Counted from the first letter of the stretch, positions 1 through 8,131 are shown. The stretch: 12,137 nt of DNA from a bacterium ADurb.Bin374 (GCA_002068715.1 MWAR01000568.1:1-12137); one strand, 5' to 3'. Translations and numbers: made by a program. Notes: generated from the sequence alone by a model not told the origin.

Positions 1-809
1 TTCTTGAAGACGGGCAACATGCTCATCCCCATGCTCGGAGCAGTCCAGATCGCGGCTGAAGCCAAGGCCGCCCAGATGAGTATCGACGATTCCCCGCCAG
101 GGACATCTGAGCCGCCACCCGCAGAAGTGGTACCGAGGTGGTCACGAGAGATTTCCACCCCCAAAGGTCGCAACCGCAACAGTATGAAAGGAATCAGGCA
201 CAGTGAGAGGACAGGCCAGAAGGAAGCCGAACGAGCCCAACTCCAGCTTTCCCCGCTGAAAACCATATACCAGGCGAGCATGACTTCGTAGTTGATGGGA
301 GTACACCACGTTCGCGGATCGGTCGACTCGTAAGGAGCGATGACTCCCTCTTGTATCCAGTGGCATGCAATAGGGAGGTGATACATCACGGCGTCAGTGT
401 CACGCCGGTTGGGCATGGTCTCGTTGGTCAGCACCAGGGTTCCCAGCCAAGCTGCCAACTGCAGGATGCAGACGCACAGAAGAATCGTGAGAATACTCCA
501 TCGGAACCGGATCAGCATCCGCATGGAGCGCGCCGTCGCTATCGGCAGGTTCTCTTCACGCCAGCATCTCGCTTCTCCCGACTGCAAGGCAACGCCGGCG
601 GCGATCAGGGTGAACAGAGTCTGCCATGCCAACACGCTCACCGAAGTCAACCCTGACGCCCAGGAAGCGATCAATGCGCACGGAACAGGCAGAATCATGA
701 TCATTGAGCTTGCCGCCAGCAATCGTATCGATAGGGGTAATCGTCGGAAGAACGCCAGATCGAGGCTCAACACCTCGATTCCAAGCAATACCATTGCAAT
801 GACTATCAT
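1..809 (-). CDS. GT-C-type integral membrane glycosyltransferase-like protein, C-terminus beyond the window
   Basis: An uninterrupted frame runs from an ATG at 809 to the window edge (269 codons, no stop reached). An in-frame TAG lies four codons upstream, and AGAAGG sits five bases before the ATG. Hydrophobic segments lie near residues 1-20, 28-50, 54-74, 105-128, 196-212 and 242-262. After the fourth comes DTDAVMYHLPIACHWIQEG (137-155), which resembles the first extracytoplasmic loop of GT-C enzymes (PMT/ArnT-like), where acidic residues and a YH pair recur before a W-I-x-x-G. Such enzymes move sugars from polyprenyl-phosphate donors outside the membrane; donor and acceptor here are unknown. 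The segment is less GC-rich than the rest and uses TTA, CTA, ATA and CGA codons that are scarce in its neighbours, which suggests transfer. GT-C class is inferred from topology and one motif only. Confidence 0.72.
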   Translation of the reverse strand, partial: MIVIAMVLLGIEVLSLDLAFFRRLPLSIRLLAASSMIMILPVPCALIASWASGLTSVSVLAWQTLFTLIAAGVALQSGEARCWREENLPIATARSMRMLIRFRWSILTILLCVCILQLAAWLGTLVLTNETMPNRRDTDAVMYHLPIACHWIQEGVIAPYESTDPRTWCTPINYEVMLAWYMVFSGESWSWARSASFWPVLSLCLIPFILLRLRPLGVEISRDHLGTTSAGGGSDVPGGESSILIWAALASAAIWTAPSMGMSMLPVFK

Positions 810-945
810 GTTGGCCTTCTATCACACTCTTTCTTCATGATCCAAGACGATTCCCTTGTCTGACAGGGCAAATACACCTGATTTCACAACCGATGAATTG
901 GGAAAGACCTGGGCACCCGAACACTTTACATCGAATGATATATAT

Positions 946-1284
946 TTAATTAGATCTAATCATTGTCAGCAGCATCTTGAAGCGTTTTTCGGCGCGAAGA
1001 GAGTGAGGATGGTTCGCTGGCATGAGTATCATTTCTCCGGCTTTCACCACATGCGGATTTCCGTCGATAAAGATCACCGCTTCCCCATCGATAATCTGAA
1101 CGATGGCGTCGAAGGGAGCGGTGTGTTCCGACAATCCCTGGCCCTGATCGAAAGAGAACAGGGTCACGGTGCCGATCTTCTTGTCGACGAGGGTCTTGCT
1201 GACCACTGATCCGCCGGCGTAGTCAACGAAACCGACAAGATCGACCGGGGTGGAAACTGGGAGGACGGGTTCACGATTGGCCAT
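946..1284 (-). CDS. Small single-domain cupin protein
   Basis: This 112-residue protein matches the usual size of a single Cupin_2 barrel. The ATG at 1284 is chosen because GGAG lies seven bases upstream; an in-frame extension to 1317 has no such site. The second cupin motif is recognisable at 83-94 (G-x5-P-A-N-H-P-H). The first is degenerate: H54 is kept, but the second His position is Ala56 and the usual Glu is replaced by Asp nearby. Metal binding may therefore be weak or altered, and the role (sensor, isomerase or storage) cannot be told. It follows the 1357-3264 gene by 72 bases on the same strand with no convincing promoter between, so cotranscription is likely. Family is fairly sure; function is not known. 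Confidence 0.85.
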   Translation of the reverse strand: MANREPVLPVSTPVDLVGFVDYAGGSVVSKTLVDKKIGTVTLFSFDQGQGLSEHTAPFDAIVQIIDGEAVIFIDGNPHVVKAGEMILMPANHPHSLRAEKRFKMLLTMIRSN

Positions 1285-1324
1285 GTCATATCTCCATATA
1301 TATGTTTGAATGCGCACTTCGGGC

Positions 1325-1351
1325 GGACTCGAAGTCCCACCCCTTAAGGGG
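1325..1351 (-). other. Two small dyads between the helical exported protein and the cupin gene
   Basis: Just after the stop of the 1357-3264 gene come a perfect 12-base palindrome CCCCTTAAGGGG (1340-1351) and a hairpin GGACT-CGA-AGTCC (1325-1337). Neither is followed by a T-run on the minus strand, so they do not look like an intrinsic terminator. They could be an operator, an mRNA processing site or chance. Confidence 0.25.
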
Positions 1352-1356
1352 CATAT

Positions 1357-3264
1357 TCAATACGCCTCGGCAGAGGGAATGATACCACCGGCATCGAGCG
1401 TCTGAGAGGGGGATTTCTTCTGACCGGACTGAGGCATCGGAACGGGCTGGGGCTGGGGCTCGGTCAGGGAGATGCGCATGTGCCCGGAGGAATCGTCAAG
1501 ATACAGCCGTCGGGCACCGAACCCTGCCTGGGAAACATCGTAGGCCAGGACGTATTTTGCGAGGGCTTCGGCGACCATGGCGACTGTGAAAGCCTGGGAG
1601 CGCCAGTGGGCGAGGTCCCAGAACGAGGCGGCAAAAAAGAGGCCGGACTCCCAGTAATTCGGAATGACGCCGGGGAAGCGGGCCGCCGTGGTCGGATACA
1701 CCTGCGGCGCCTCTTTCCGCTCGCGCAGGAGATAGGCGACAGCCTTGAGGACCGCGGCATCGTAGCGAACGATCAGGCCGGCCTGTTCGGCCGTCGAACG
1801 ACCGATGTTGAGGAGGGCTGTGAGGCCGAGCGCGGTCGAGAGCTGGCAACTGCGGTCTTCCCCCCCGGGAAAGGCGCCAGGATAGAGCGGCTGCATGCGG
1901 GCCCAGGCATCCTGTTCGTCGAGAAGCTGTTTCAGAAGCGTGACCATAGCAGCATCAAGCGATGGTTCGTGTGCTCCGGCATCGCGCCAGGCGCGAGTCA
2001 CGGCATACGGGAAAATCATATTCTGGGGATAATACAATCCAGCATCCGGCCAGGCCTTGGCCTCGATCGCCTTCGCCAGGAGTTTCAGAGTGCCGCGATA
2101 GCCCGCGGTTCGGCGGTGTTTCGTCATTGCAAGAGCGAACGCCACGTTCGAGTTGACGACGGCGTCGACATTGTTCACACCGAGCGGGATCACGCCCGTC
2201 TCGGGCGAGGCAAATGTCGGGTCACGTTCATCCTTCAGCCAGGTCATGAACGCGCCGGTCTCCTTTCCCCGCCAGACATCGCGGCCATCATCCTTGTCAC
2301 GGCCGTTGTCGCGGAACGAGGCGATCCGGGCAAGCGCATCGAGATCAGGCTGAAAGCCCTTTTCCGGATATCGTTTCGCGTACATCGTCTGGAAGGCGAC
2401 GGCGACAGAGGTATCGTCGGCGTCGTTCGGGATGTTGAACAGCGCGTCGGCACCGGTCGGATTCTGTGCCCGATCGAGGCAGGCGGCGACCCAGTGCGGC
2501 GGCGGCGCCTTCTGCCCCTTCGTGAGCATGGAGAAAAAGTTCGCGTATTTCGGATTGATGAACATCTTCGCCATCGTCCGAACAATAGCGACAGGTATAT
2601 TGAATGGCCCGGTGCGAGGAGCGGCCCCGTCGACGCCGGGCAGCACGGCCCAGAAGTTGTAGGCGTCGCCGCGCTTGAAGCCGAGAACGTTTTTGAGCGC
2701 CAGGTCGAGCATCGGCTCGATCGAACGGCGCTCGGCCGGCAGGAAACTCTCGTCGAACAGGAACAGCGGATACCCGATGAACGCCGTCATGAACAGGTTC
2801 GAGTCCTGGACAGAGACAAGGGTGCGACCGAGCAGTCCGGCTTTCTTCGGCAGGAAGTGCACATGGCTGGCCCACTCGCCCACCCGGTTGCGGGCCTTTA
2901 TGAGGGGCGGTGCGTCGAACACCTGCAGCTCCGCGAACGGCAGATTGAGCATGATCTCGTTGAGGCAGCCATCGCCTTCATCCGTGGCGTCGACGGCGCA
3001 ATGGCCCTTTCCGGGGCGGCTGCGGATCTGCGTGTTCTCGAGATACGCGAGCGCGCCAAGCAACGCGTCCGAGACACCGGGCAAGGCGAGACGATCGCGT
3101 CCGATCGACGTCAGATCGAGAACTGGCGCGGGAAGCGGCTGGCCTGCAGGAGCCTGGTTCACGCGCTTTCCCGGCTGGCTGGCGGCGGGCGAGGACGGCG
3201 CTCCAGCAAAGGCCGGCGCTACGACGAGCATCAGGGCAACGATCGAACCGCAGATTCTCTTCAT
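1357..3264 (-). CDS. Exported all-helical protein with a class II terpenoid-cyclase-like DADDT motif
   Basis: I do not recognise a named family. The 635-residue product starts at ATG 3264, with GAGGTG six bases upstream; the in-frame GTG at 3273 overlaps that site and is less likely. Residues 1-20 form a signal peptide, with probable cleavage after AFA. A Pro/Ala linker follows, then a long helical body. Seen in it are repeated A-L-A-Y-L-type helices, a DADDT at 281-285 and, near 537-570, YWESGLFFAASFWD leading into a helix ending EALAKY. These recall the alpha/alpha toroid of squalene-hopene cyclases and prenyltransferase-like proteins, where D-x-D-D-T-A is the protonating motif. Classical QW repeats are not clear, and export is odd for a terpenoid cyclase. 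A glycan-active alpha/alpha barrel is an alternative. The tail is rich in Pro, Gln and Ser. Confidence 0.8.
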   Translation of the reverse strand: MKRICGSIVALMLVVAPAFAGAPSSPAASQPGKRVNQAPAGQPLPAPVLDLTSIGRDRLALPGVSDALLGALAYLENTQIRSRPGKGHCAVDATDEGDGCLNEIMLNLPFAELQVFDAPPLIKARNRVGEWASHVHFLPKKAGLLGRTLVSVQDSNLFMTAFIGYPLFLFDESFLPAERRSIEPMLDLALKNVLGFKRGDAYNFWAVLPGVDGAAPRTGPFNIPVAIVRTMAKMFINPKYANFFSMLTKGQKAPPPHWVAACLDRAQNPTGADALFNIPNDADDTSVAVAFQTMYAKRYPEKGFQPDLDALARIASFRDNGRDKDDGRDVWRGKETGAFMTWLKDERDPTFASPETGVIPLGVNNVDAVVNSNVAFALAMTKHRRTAGYRGTLKLLAKAIEAKAWPDAGLYYPQNMIFPYAVTRAWRDAGAHEPSLDAAMVTLLKQLLDEQDAWARMQPLYPGAFPGGEDRSCQLSTALGLTALLNIGRSTAEQAGLIVRYDAAVLKAVAYLLRERKEAPQVYPTTAARFPGVIPNYWESGLFFAASFWDLAHWRSQAFTVAMVAEALAKYVLAYDVSQAGFGARRLYLDDSSGHMRISLTEPQPQPVPMPQSGQKKSPSQTLDAGGIIPSAEAY

Positions 3265-3314
3265 GTCAGTCACCTCGATAAAGATGAGGGCAGCAATAGA
3301 TATGATGTTTGTAC

Positions 3315-3343
3315 ATTATACACGGCGAGATCCCCGCTGTAAC
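3315..3343 (-). promoter_or_regulatory. Sigma70-type promoter for the exported helical protein
   Basis: On the minus strand GTTACA (3338-3343) and a consensus TATAAT (3315-3320) are separated by exactly 17 bases, about 50 bases before the start codon at 3264. The -35 lies inside a perfect dyad CCCCG-CTGTAA-CGGGG (3332-3347), which could be an operator or the weak end of the upstream phosphatase transcript. Confidence 0.6.
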
Positions 3344-3446
3344 GGGGCAGGAACGCATCCGGAGATGGAGGTCAGATGAGGACGATCGAGTCAGGATTTC
3401 ATCTGCATCGTCTGCAGATTGGCTCTCGAAGCACCCGATCTCGAAA

Positions 3447-4127
3447 TCACAGGCTCCGGGGGGTGACAGCTCCGTTGTCGCGGGTGCCCGCAGCTTCGAG
3501 GTGTCTGATGTCGCCCCAGGTGTTCAGCCGCCAGGTGCCGGCATGCCAGGTGAAGGTGTTGAGACTGGCGTTGTAGAGGGAATATGCGCGCTTCCGGTCG
3601 AGGGGAATGTCGAGGGCGATGCGCATGAGCATATCGAGCACGCCGCCGTGGGTGACAACGCCTATCTTCTTCCCCGGGTGCCGTCTTCCGAGTTCGTCGG
3701 CCGCCGAACGAATTCTGTCCTGCAGATCATTGCTGCTCTCTCCGTTCGGAACACGAAAGGCCGGATCCCAGGCCATGAAGGCGGCCCACTCCGCCGGATA
3801 CGTTGCCGGCAGAGCGGAGATCTCGATTCCCTCGAAGATCCCGAGATTACGCTCACGCCAGTTCGGGGCGGCGACCGGCTCTAGACCGGTCCGTGCGGCG
3901 ACGGGAATCACTGTCTGCCATGCGCGACCGAGATCGCTGCTGTAGAGCACATCGAGGTTTGCGCCGGAGAGGCGTTCCGCGAGGGCCTCGGCCTGTCTCA
4001 ATCCTTTTTCCGTGAGCGGACTGTCCCGATGACCCTGCATGCGATTTTCCAGGTTCCAAGCGGTTTCGCCATGCCGGATAAAAATGAATTCGACGGCATC
4101 CAATATATTATTATAGTTATTTTTCAC
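3447..4127 (-). CDS. Histidine phosphatase family protein (phosphoglycerate mutase-like)
   Basis: The 226-residue protein has the branch-1 histidine phosphatase signature. RHGET at 18-22 carries the phospho-accepting His19. Arg68 follows in YSSDLGRAWQT, Glu92 is the likely proton donor, and the second catalytic His160 lies in VTHGG. Length fits the GpmB/CobC-like group, whose members hydrolyse small phosphate esters; the substrate cannot be told, and no cobalamin genes are near to support CobC. The GTG start overlaps the amidohydrolase stop as GTGA, which implies translational coupling as the last gene of the tlyA operon. No strong ribosome site precedes it, in keeping with coupling. The first ten codons are AT-rich (MKNNYNNIL) compared with the rest. 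The C-terminal ~15 residues look disordered. Confidence 0.92.
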   Translation of the reverse strand: MKNNYNNILDAVEFIFIRHGETAWNLENRMQGHRDSPLTEKGLRQAEALAERLSGANLDVLYSSDLGRAWQTVIPVAARTGLEPVAAPNWRERNLGIFEGIEISALPATYPAEWAAFMAWDPAFRVPNGESSNDLQDRIRSAADELGRRHPGKKIGVVTHGGVLDMLMRIALDIPLDRKRAYSLYNASLNTFTWHAGTWRLNTWGDIRHLEAAGTRDNGAVTPRSL

Positions 4128-5785
4128 AACCGAGATTCCCGCCAGGTGACGCGGCCGGCCGCCACGGTGAGTCTGACGCGGGCCTCATGGATTTCCGCCG
4201 CAGGGATCGAGAACAGGTCGCGATCGAGCGCCGTGAGGTCGGCCCGGTTGCCGACCGCGATCGTGCCAGCATCGTCGTCGAAGTCGACGAACGCGGGGCC
4301 GCGGGTGAAGCCATCGAGCATCGTCACAAGGTCCACTGACTGGTCGGGAATGAACGGCGGGGTGTTCGTTTTCCCTGTGCCGCGCCGCGTGATGGCGGTC
4401 TCGATGCCATCGAGCGGGTTGAAGGTCAGCGCGTCTCCCCCAAACGGCCAGTCGCTGGAAAACGCGAAACGGGTGCCTGCATCACGCAGGATGCGAAGCT
4501 CGAACTGGCGGAACGCCCGTTCGTGACCGAGACACGGCAGGGCAACGCCGTCGAAGTTCGAGTCGTGATAATACCAGGCCGGTTGGAGATTGGCGACGAC
4601 ACCGAGTCGGGCAAACCGGGGCACGTCGGCCGGGTGGACAAGATCGGCGTGGGCGATCATGTGCCTGCCGTCACGCAGGCCGTTGGACTTCCGCGCCGCT
4701 TCGAGGGCATCGAGAGCCAGCCGGACAGCGGCGTCGCCGACGGCGTGAAAATGCGTCTGGAAGCCCGCGGCGTCGAGATCGACAACGAAGCGTCTGACGT
4801 CGGCCGCCTCCCACATGGCTTCGCCGAAACAGCCAGGCGCGTCGGCATACGGATCGAGAAGCAGGGCCGTGCGGCCTTCGACAACGCCGTCGAGAGAGAT
4901 TTTCGCGGCGCCGATCTTCCGGCGGGGTGATTTCCAGCGGTTCCGGATCTCGAGCAGTTCCGCGATGTGCTCGGGCCCCGCTTCAGGATTTCCGAATTGA
5001 GAAGCTGTCACGTGCAGGGTCAGCTCGTCGAGCTCGTCGAGGCGCTCCCAGGCGGCGATGAATGGGGGTTTGCCGACCGCGTCGTGGACGGCCGTGATCC
5101 CGAACTTCGCGGCCTGCGCGAGAAAGAGGCGCGCCCCTTCGAGATACTCGTCGATGCCGGGTTTGGGCAGTTTTCCGGTGACCATGCCCATGGCAGGCCA
5201 TTCGCGGAGGAAGCCGGTCGGCTCGCCCGTGGCTGGGTCGCGCTCGATCACGCCGCCGGCCGGGTCGGGGGTTTCCCGCGTGATTCCGGCCAGTTGCAGG
5301 GCGGCGGAGTTCACCCAGCCCGTATGCCCGTCGATGGCTTTGAGGAAGACCGGACGGTCGGGAACGATTCCGTCGAGCTGTTCCCGGCGGGGACCGGTTT
5401 TCGGAAACGCGGCATAGATCCAGCCGCTGCCCCGGATGAACGGGCTGTCCGGGTGTTTTCCGGCGTAATCGCGCAGCTGTGCGAGATAGGAAACGGCATC
5501 GGCGGGACCGGAGAGGCGACATTCGACGAGGTCGATCGCACCGATCATCGGATGCAGGTGCGCATCGCGGAAGCCCGGCAACAGGAGTGAGCCGCCCAGA
5601 TCGATCATCTCGGTCGCGGGACCACGCAACTCGAGGATATCCGATGCGTCGCCGAGGCGGACGATGCGGTCCCCGGAGACGGCCAGCGCCCTGTTCGGTC
5701 TCGGAGCGGCGTCTTCACGACTCCGCCATAGAAGCGCGTTCACAAGGATCAGATCGGCATACCGTGCGTTCATCGTATATATCAC
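4124..5785 (-). CDS. YtcJ-like metal-dependent amidohydrolase (amidohydrolase 3 family)
   Basis: The 553-residue length is typical of YtcJ-type amidohydrolases. The N-terminal beta-sandwich leads to LLPGFRDAHLHP (67-79), whose His76 and His78 are metal ligands. Further landmarks are Lys295 in IGAAKISLDG, THFHAVGD (344-351), Ile-Ala-His379 and the late SSDWP with Asp445. The C-terminal part returns to the sandwich (GTIAVGNRADLTALD). These cytoplasmic TIM-barrel enzymes hydrolyse amide, formamide or related C-N bonds; the natural substrate of most is unknown. The GTG start at 5785 overlaps the tlyA stop as GTGA and has AAGAG four bases upstream. An in-frame ATG at 5773 is an alternative. It sits between tlyA and a phosphatase gene, which it overlaps by four bases. 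Confidence 0.93.
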   Translation of the reverse strand: MIYTMNARYADLILVNALLWRSREDAAPRPNRALAVSGDRIVRLGDASDILELRGPATEMIDLGGSLLLPGFRDAHLHPMIGAIDLVECRLSGPADAVSYLAQLRDYAGKHPDSPFIRGSGWIYAAFPKTGPRREQLDGIVPDRPVFLKAIDGHTGWVNSAALQLAGITRETPDPAGGVIERDPATGEPTGFLREWPAMGMVTGKLPKPGIDEYLEGARLFLAQAAKFGITAVHDAVGKPPFIAAWERLDELDELTLHVTASQFGNPEAGPEHIAELLEIRNRWKSPRRKIGAAKISLDGVVEGRTALLLDPYADAPGCFGEAMWEAADVRRFVVDLDAAGFQTHFHAVGDAAVRLALDALEAARKSNGLRDGRHMIAHADLVHPADVPRFARLGVVANLQPAWYYHDSNFDGVALPCLGHERAFRQFELRILRDAGTRFAFSSDWPFGGDALTFNPLDGIETAITRRGTGKTNTPPFIPDQSVDLVTMLDGFTRGPAFVDFDDDAGTIAVGNRADLTALDRDLFSIPAAEIHEARVRLTVAAGRVTWRESRL

Positions 5786-6576
5786 TCGCTCTTAAATATC
5801 CGCCGTCGTCCCATGAGGAGAGGACTGTCGTCAGCCTGCGCGATGGGAGAGTCTGCGAGGCGAGCCGTCTTGTCGAACACATACACGTATTCGAGGTTTC
5901 CGTCGCGCCCCGGCAGGTCGCTCGGTTTCGCGGACACAAGGCGCCAGCCGATCCGGGCGGCCTCACCCTCGAAGGCGCGCCGCGCCGCTGCGACGGCGGC
6001 GATGTCCGTCACGACGCCTGCCCTGGTGCGACGGGCGTCGGGCCCAACCTCGAACTGCGGTTTGAAGAGTAGCACCAGAGTGCCGCGCGCCAGACGATCG
6101 AGGTCGGGGAGGAGACGGACTAGGCTGATGAACGAGACGTCGGCAGTCACCACGTCGAAGCCATCGGAGTCGTCGAATCGCCGCAGATCGCAGTTTTCCC
6201 GACTTACGACCCGGGGATCGGCCCGAAGCGAGGGATGCAGCTGCCCGCTTCCGACATCGAGCGCGACGACCGAGGCGGCGCCGAACTCGAGCATCACCTG
6301 GGTGAAGCCGCCCGTGCTGGCACCGACGTCGAGACATCGTTTGCCACCAACGTCGACGAGGCCTCCGGTGAGAACCGGCTTCAGTTTCAGCGCGGCGCGG
6401 CCGACGTAAGCGGGCACATCGGAGGAAATCCCGATTGTCTCTTCCCCGCCCGTCTCGTGCGCAGGCCGCGTAACGACCTTGCCGGCGACCGAAACGGCTC
6501 CAGACCGGATCAGATCCTGCGCCTTTGCGCGCGATTCACACAGGCCGCGTGCCACCATGCACTGGTCGAGTCTCAC
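5782..6576 (-). CDS. tlyA: TlyA family rRNA 2'-O-methyltransferase / putative hemolysin
   Basis: Translated from GTG 6576 the protein has 264 residues and begins [12 protein letters not shown], the usual opening of the S4 RNA-binding domain (about 1-60). YVGRAALKL follows, then the SAM-binding loop [13 protein letters not shown] (81-93), ADVSFISL near 145 and LFKPQFEVG near 170. All are typical of TlyA, a FtsJ-fold enzyme that 2'-O-methylates rRNA; in mycobacteria this sensitises ribosomes to capreomycin. The start is set by GGAAGG seven bases before the GTG and by a strong promoter whose predicted start site (~6612) lies downstream of the in-frame ATGs at 6624 and 6621 and the TTG at 6648. 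It heads an overlapping operon with the amidohydrolase and phosphatase. Hemolytic activity attributed to some homologues should not be assumed. Confidence 0.95.
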   Translation of the reverse strand: MRLDQCMVARGLCESRAKAQDLIRSGAVSVAGKVVTRPAHETGGEETIGISSDVPAYVGRAALKLKPVLTGGLVDVGGKRCLDVGASTGGFTQVMLEFGAASVVALDVGSGQLHPSLRADPRVVSRENCDLRRFDDSDGFDVVTADVSFISLVRLLPDLDRLARGTLVLLFKPQFEVGPDARRTRAGVVTDIAAVAAARRAFEGEAARIGWRLVSAKPSDLPGRDGNLEYVYVFDKTARLADSPIAQADDSPLLMGRRRIFKSE

Positions 6577-6619
6577 GTTCCGCCCTTCCCGCCCGAACGT
6601 CAGATTCCGGGCATCAGGC

Positions 6620-6648
6620 ATCATACGCAGGATCCAGCGGCCAGGCAA
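6620..6648 (-). promoter_or_regulatory. Sigma70-type promoter of the tlyA operon
   Basis: Reading the minus strand, TTGCCT (6643-6648) and TATGAT (6620-6625) are 17 bases apart. The predicted start site near 6612 leaves a leader of about 36 bases carrying GGAAGG before GTG 6576. The spacing and match to consensus are good. Confidence 0.65.
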
Positions 6649-6742
6649 GAGGGCGAGGGGAAACGCTCTTCAATTATTCGGTGGGGCCGAACGCGCTTTG
6701 AAACTGCGGGATGGTGCCGACGAGCAGGATTGTCAAAGAGGC

Positions 6743-6750
6743 TATATACT
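6743..6750 (+). promoter_or_regulatory. Possible -10 region for cysK
   Basis: TATATACT (6743-6750) contains a good -10 hexamer (TATACT) about 80 bases before the cysK start, in the 255-base divergent gap with tlyA. No convincing -35 stands at 16-18 bases upstream, so the promoter may need an activator, or the match may be chance. Confidence 0.25.
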
Positions 6751-6831
6751 ATGAACGAGGACAAACCACCCAGGGCGCCACGAGAGTTGCGTCGAAACGC
6801 GGAATGCACGCTTGAGGGAGGAAATGGAACG

Positions 6832-7791
6832 ATGCCGCGCATCTATCTCGAGAACACACAGTCGATCGGAAACACGCCGCTGGTGCGGTTGAACCGTGTA
6901 ACGGAAAACTGCCGGGCCACGGTGCTGGCGAAGATCGAGGGCCGAAACCCAGCCTACTCGGTGAAATGCCGTGTCGGCACGGCCCTCGTGCTGGATGCGG
7001 AGAAAAGGGGTCTCCTGCGGCCGGGGGTCGGCATCATCGAACCCACGAGCGGCAACACCGGCATCGCGCTGGCCTTTACGGCGGCCTCGCGCGGGTATCG
7101 CCTCACTCTGACCATGCCGGATACGATGAGCATCGAACGGCGAAAAGTGCTGGCCGCGTTCGGCGCGTCGATCGTGCTGACTCCCGGCGCGGAAGGCATG
7201 GCCGGAGCGATACGAAAAGCAGAGGAAATCTCCGCATCCGAGCCGGGCCGCTGGTATCTTCCCCAGCAGTTCAAGAATCCCGCGAACCCCATGATCCATG
7301 AGAAAACGACAGGGCCGGAAATCTGGGACGACACCGACGGTGTCGTCGACGCAATCGTCTGCGGCGTCGGAACCGGCGGAACCATCACCGGCGTCTCACG
7401 ATTTCTCAAGAAGCGCATGAACTGCAACCTGACATCCGTCGCCGTCGAGCCGGCCGAAAGCCCCGTCATTTCGCAACATCTTGCCGGGCAACCGCTCGAG
7501 CCCGCCCCGCACAAGATTCAGGGAATCGGTGCCGGCTTCATCCCGGAAACGCTCGACCTGTCGCTTGTGGACCGGGTCGAGAGGGTCGAGAGCACTGAAG
7601 CCATCGAGATGGCGCGCCGCCTGGCCCGCGAGGAAGGCATCCTTTCCGGGATCTCTTCCGGTGCAGCCACGGCCACGGCTCTTCGTCTGGCCCGCGAGGA
7701 CGCATTCGCCGGAAAAACAATCGTCGTCATCCTGCCCGATTCGGGCGAACGATATCTCTCGACGGTCCTTTTCGAAAACCTGAACGTATGA
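6832..7791 (+). CDS. cysK: Cysteine synthase A (O-acetylserine sulfhydrylase)
   Basis: This PLP enzyme makes L-cysteine from O-acetylserine and sulfide in the cytoplasm. The 319 residues match the family length. [10 protein letters not shown] (12-21) opens the fold; [12 protein letters not shown] (38-49) holds PLP-binding Lys45, with the K-C-R form seen in E. coli CysK rather than K-D-R. PTSGNTG (71-77) is the substrate loop, GVGTGGT (178-184) the phosphate cup, and [10 protein letters not shown] (302-311) the conserved end. ATG 6832 follows GGAGG by ten bases and gives the standard N-terminus. The frame stays open upstream (ATG 6751 would add 27 residues unlike the family), so that extension is rejected. 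No cysE lies beside it. A small gene follows 36 bases later. Confidence 0.96.
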   Translation: MPRIYLENTQSIGNTPLVRLNRVTENCRATVLAKIEGRNPAYSVKCRVGTALVLDAEKRGLLRPGVGIIEPTSGNTGIALAFTAASRGYRLTLTMPDTMSIERRKVLAAFGASIVLTPGAEGMAGAIRKAEEISASEPGRWYLPQQFKNPANPMIHEKTTGPEIWDDTDGVVDAIVCGVGTGGTITGVSRFLKKRMNCNLTSVAVEPAESPVISQHLAGQPLEPAPHKIQGIGAGFIPETLDLSLVDRVERVESTEAIEMARRLAREEGILSGISSGAATATALRLAREDAFAGKTIVVILPDSGERYLSTVLFENLNV

Positions 7792-7827
7792 ATATATTTG
7801 TCATTATAATATAGAGAGGATTTCTTC

Positions 7828-8130
7828 ATGACATACACGGTATTCGTCGACGACAATTTCCATTTCATGGATGAGGATTACCGGTATAAACTCGGCGAGT
7901 TCGAATCCATCGAACTCGCCAGGGAAGCCGCCGTACTCCTCCTGGATGAGTGGATCGAATCCAACCGGAAGCCCGGAAAACCCGGGAACGATCTGTTCAA
8001 GGAATACTGCATGTTCGGCGAGGATCCGTTCATCGTGGGCCCCGACAGCGGCCGCGTCGAGTTTTCCGCGCGAGATTACGTCCGCAACCGCACCGAGCGC
8101 ATGTGGCCCAACGAGGATCTGACCGATTGA
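7828..8130 (+). CDS. Small acidic conserved-looking protein of unknown function
   Basis: The 100-residue product is soluble, acidic and rich in aromatic residues, with no signal peptide or membrane segment. It opens MTYTVFVDDNFHFMDED, then GEFESIELAREAAVLLLDEW, a likely helix, and YCMFGEDPFIV near 65-75. The pattern of short strands around a helix suggests a compact alpha/beta fold, but I can name no family or activity. The ATG at 7828 has GAGAGGA eight bases upstream. A TATAAT at 7805-7810 may give it a private promoter, though the matching -35 is poor; readthrough from cysK 36 bases upstream is equally likely. A terminator follows directly. Confidence 0.85.
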   Translation: MTYTVFVDDNFHFMDEDYRYKLGEFESIELAREAAVLLLDEWIESNRKPGKPGNDLFKEYCMFGEDPFIVGPDSGRVEFSARDYVRNRTERMWPNEDLTD

Positions 8131-8131
8131 A

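Noticed and set aside
4..840. Several short plus- and minus-strand frames (for example 397-840 plus, 556-825 minus)
   Set aside because: They overlap the long membrane-protein frame on the minus strand, which alone shows a ribosome site, transmembrane segments and a GT-C motif.
810..945. Promoter for the membrane glycosyltransferase
   Set aside because: The AT-rich stretch near 935-950 gives several -10-like words but no pair with a -35 at proper spacing.
949..960. Perfect palindrome ATTAGATCTAAT at the cupin stop
   Set aside because: It mostly encodes the last cupin residues and lies in AT-rich sequence; nothing else supports a role.
1480..3342. A 620-codon plus-strand open frame
   Set aside because: It is antisense to the 1357-3264 gene and is a by-product of its GC-rich codon use; its translation has no fold-like pattern and the minus-strand product has signal peptide, ribosome site and promoter.
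6235..6831. Upstream part of the frame that ends in cysK
   Set aside because: It is in-frame sequence antisense to tlyA plus the divergent promoter gap; CysK proteins start at the 6832 Met.
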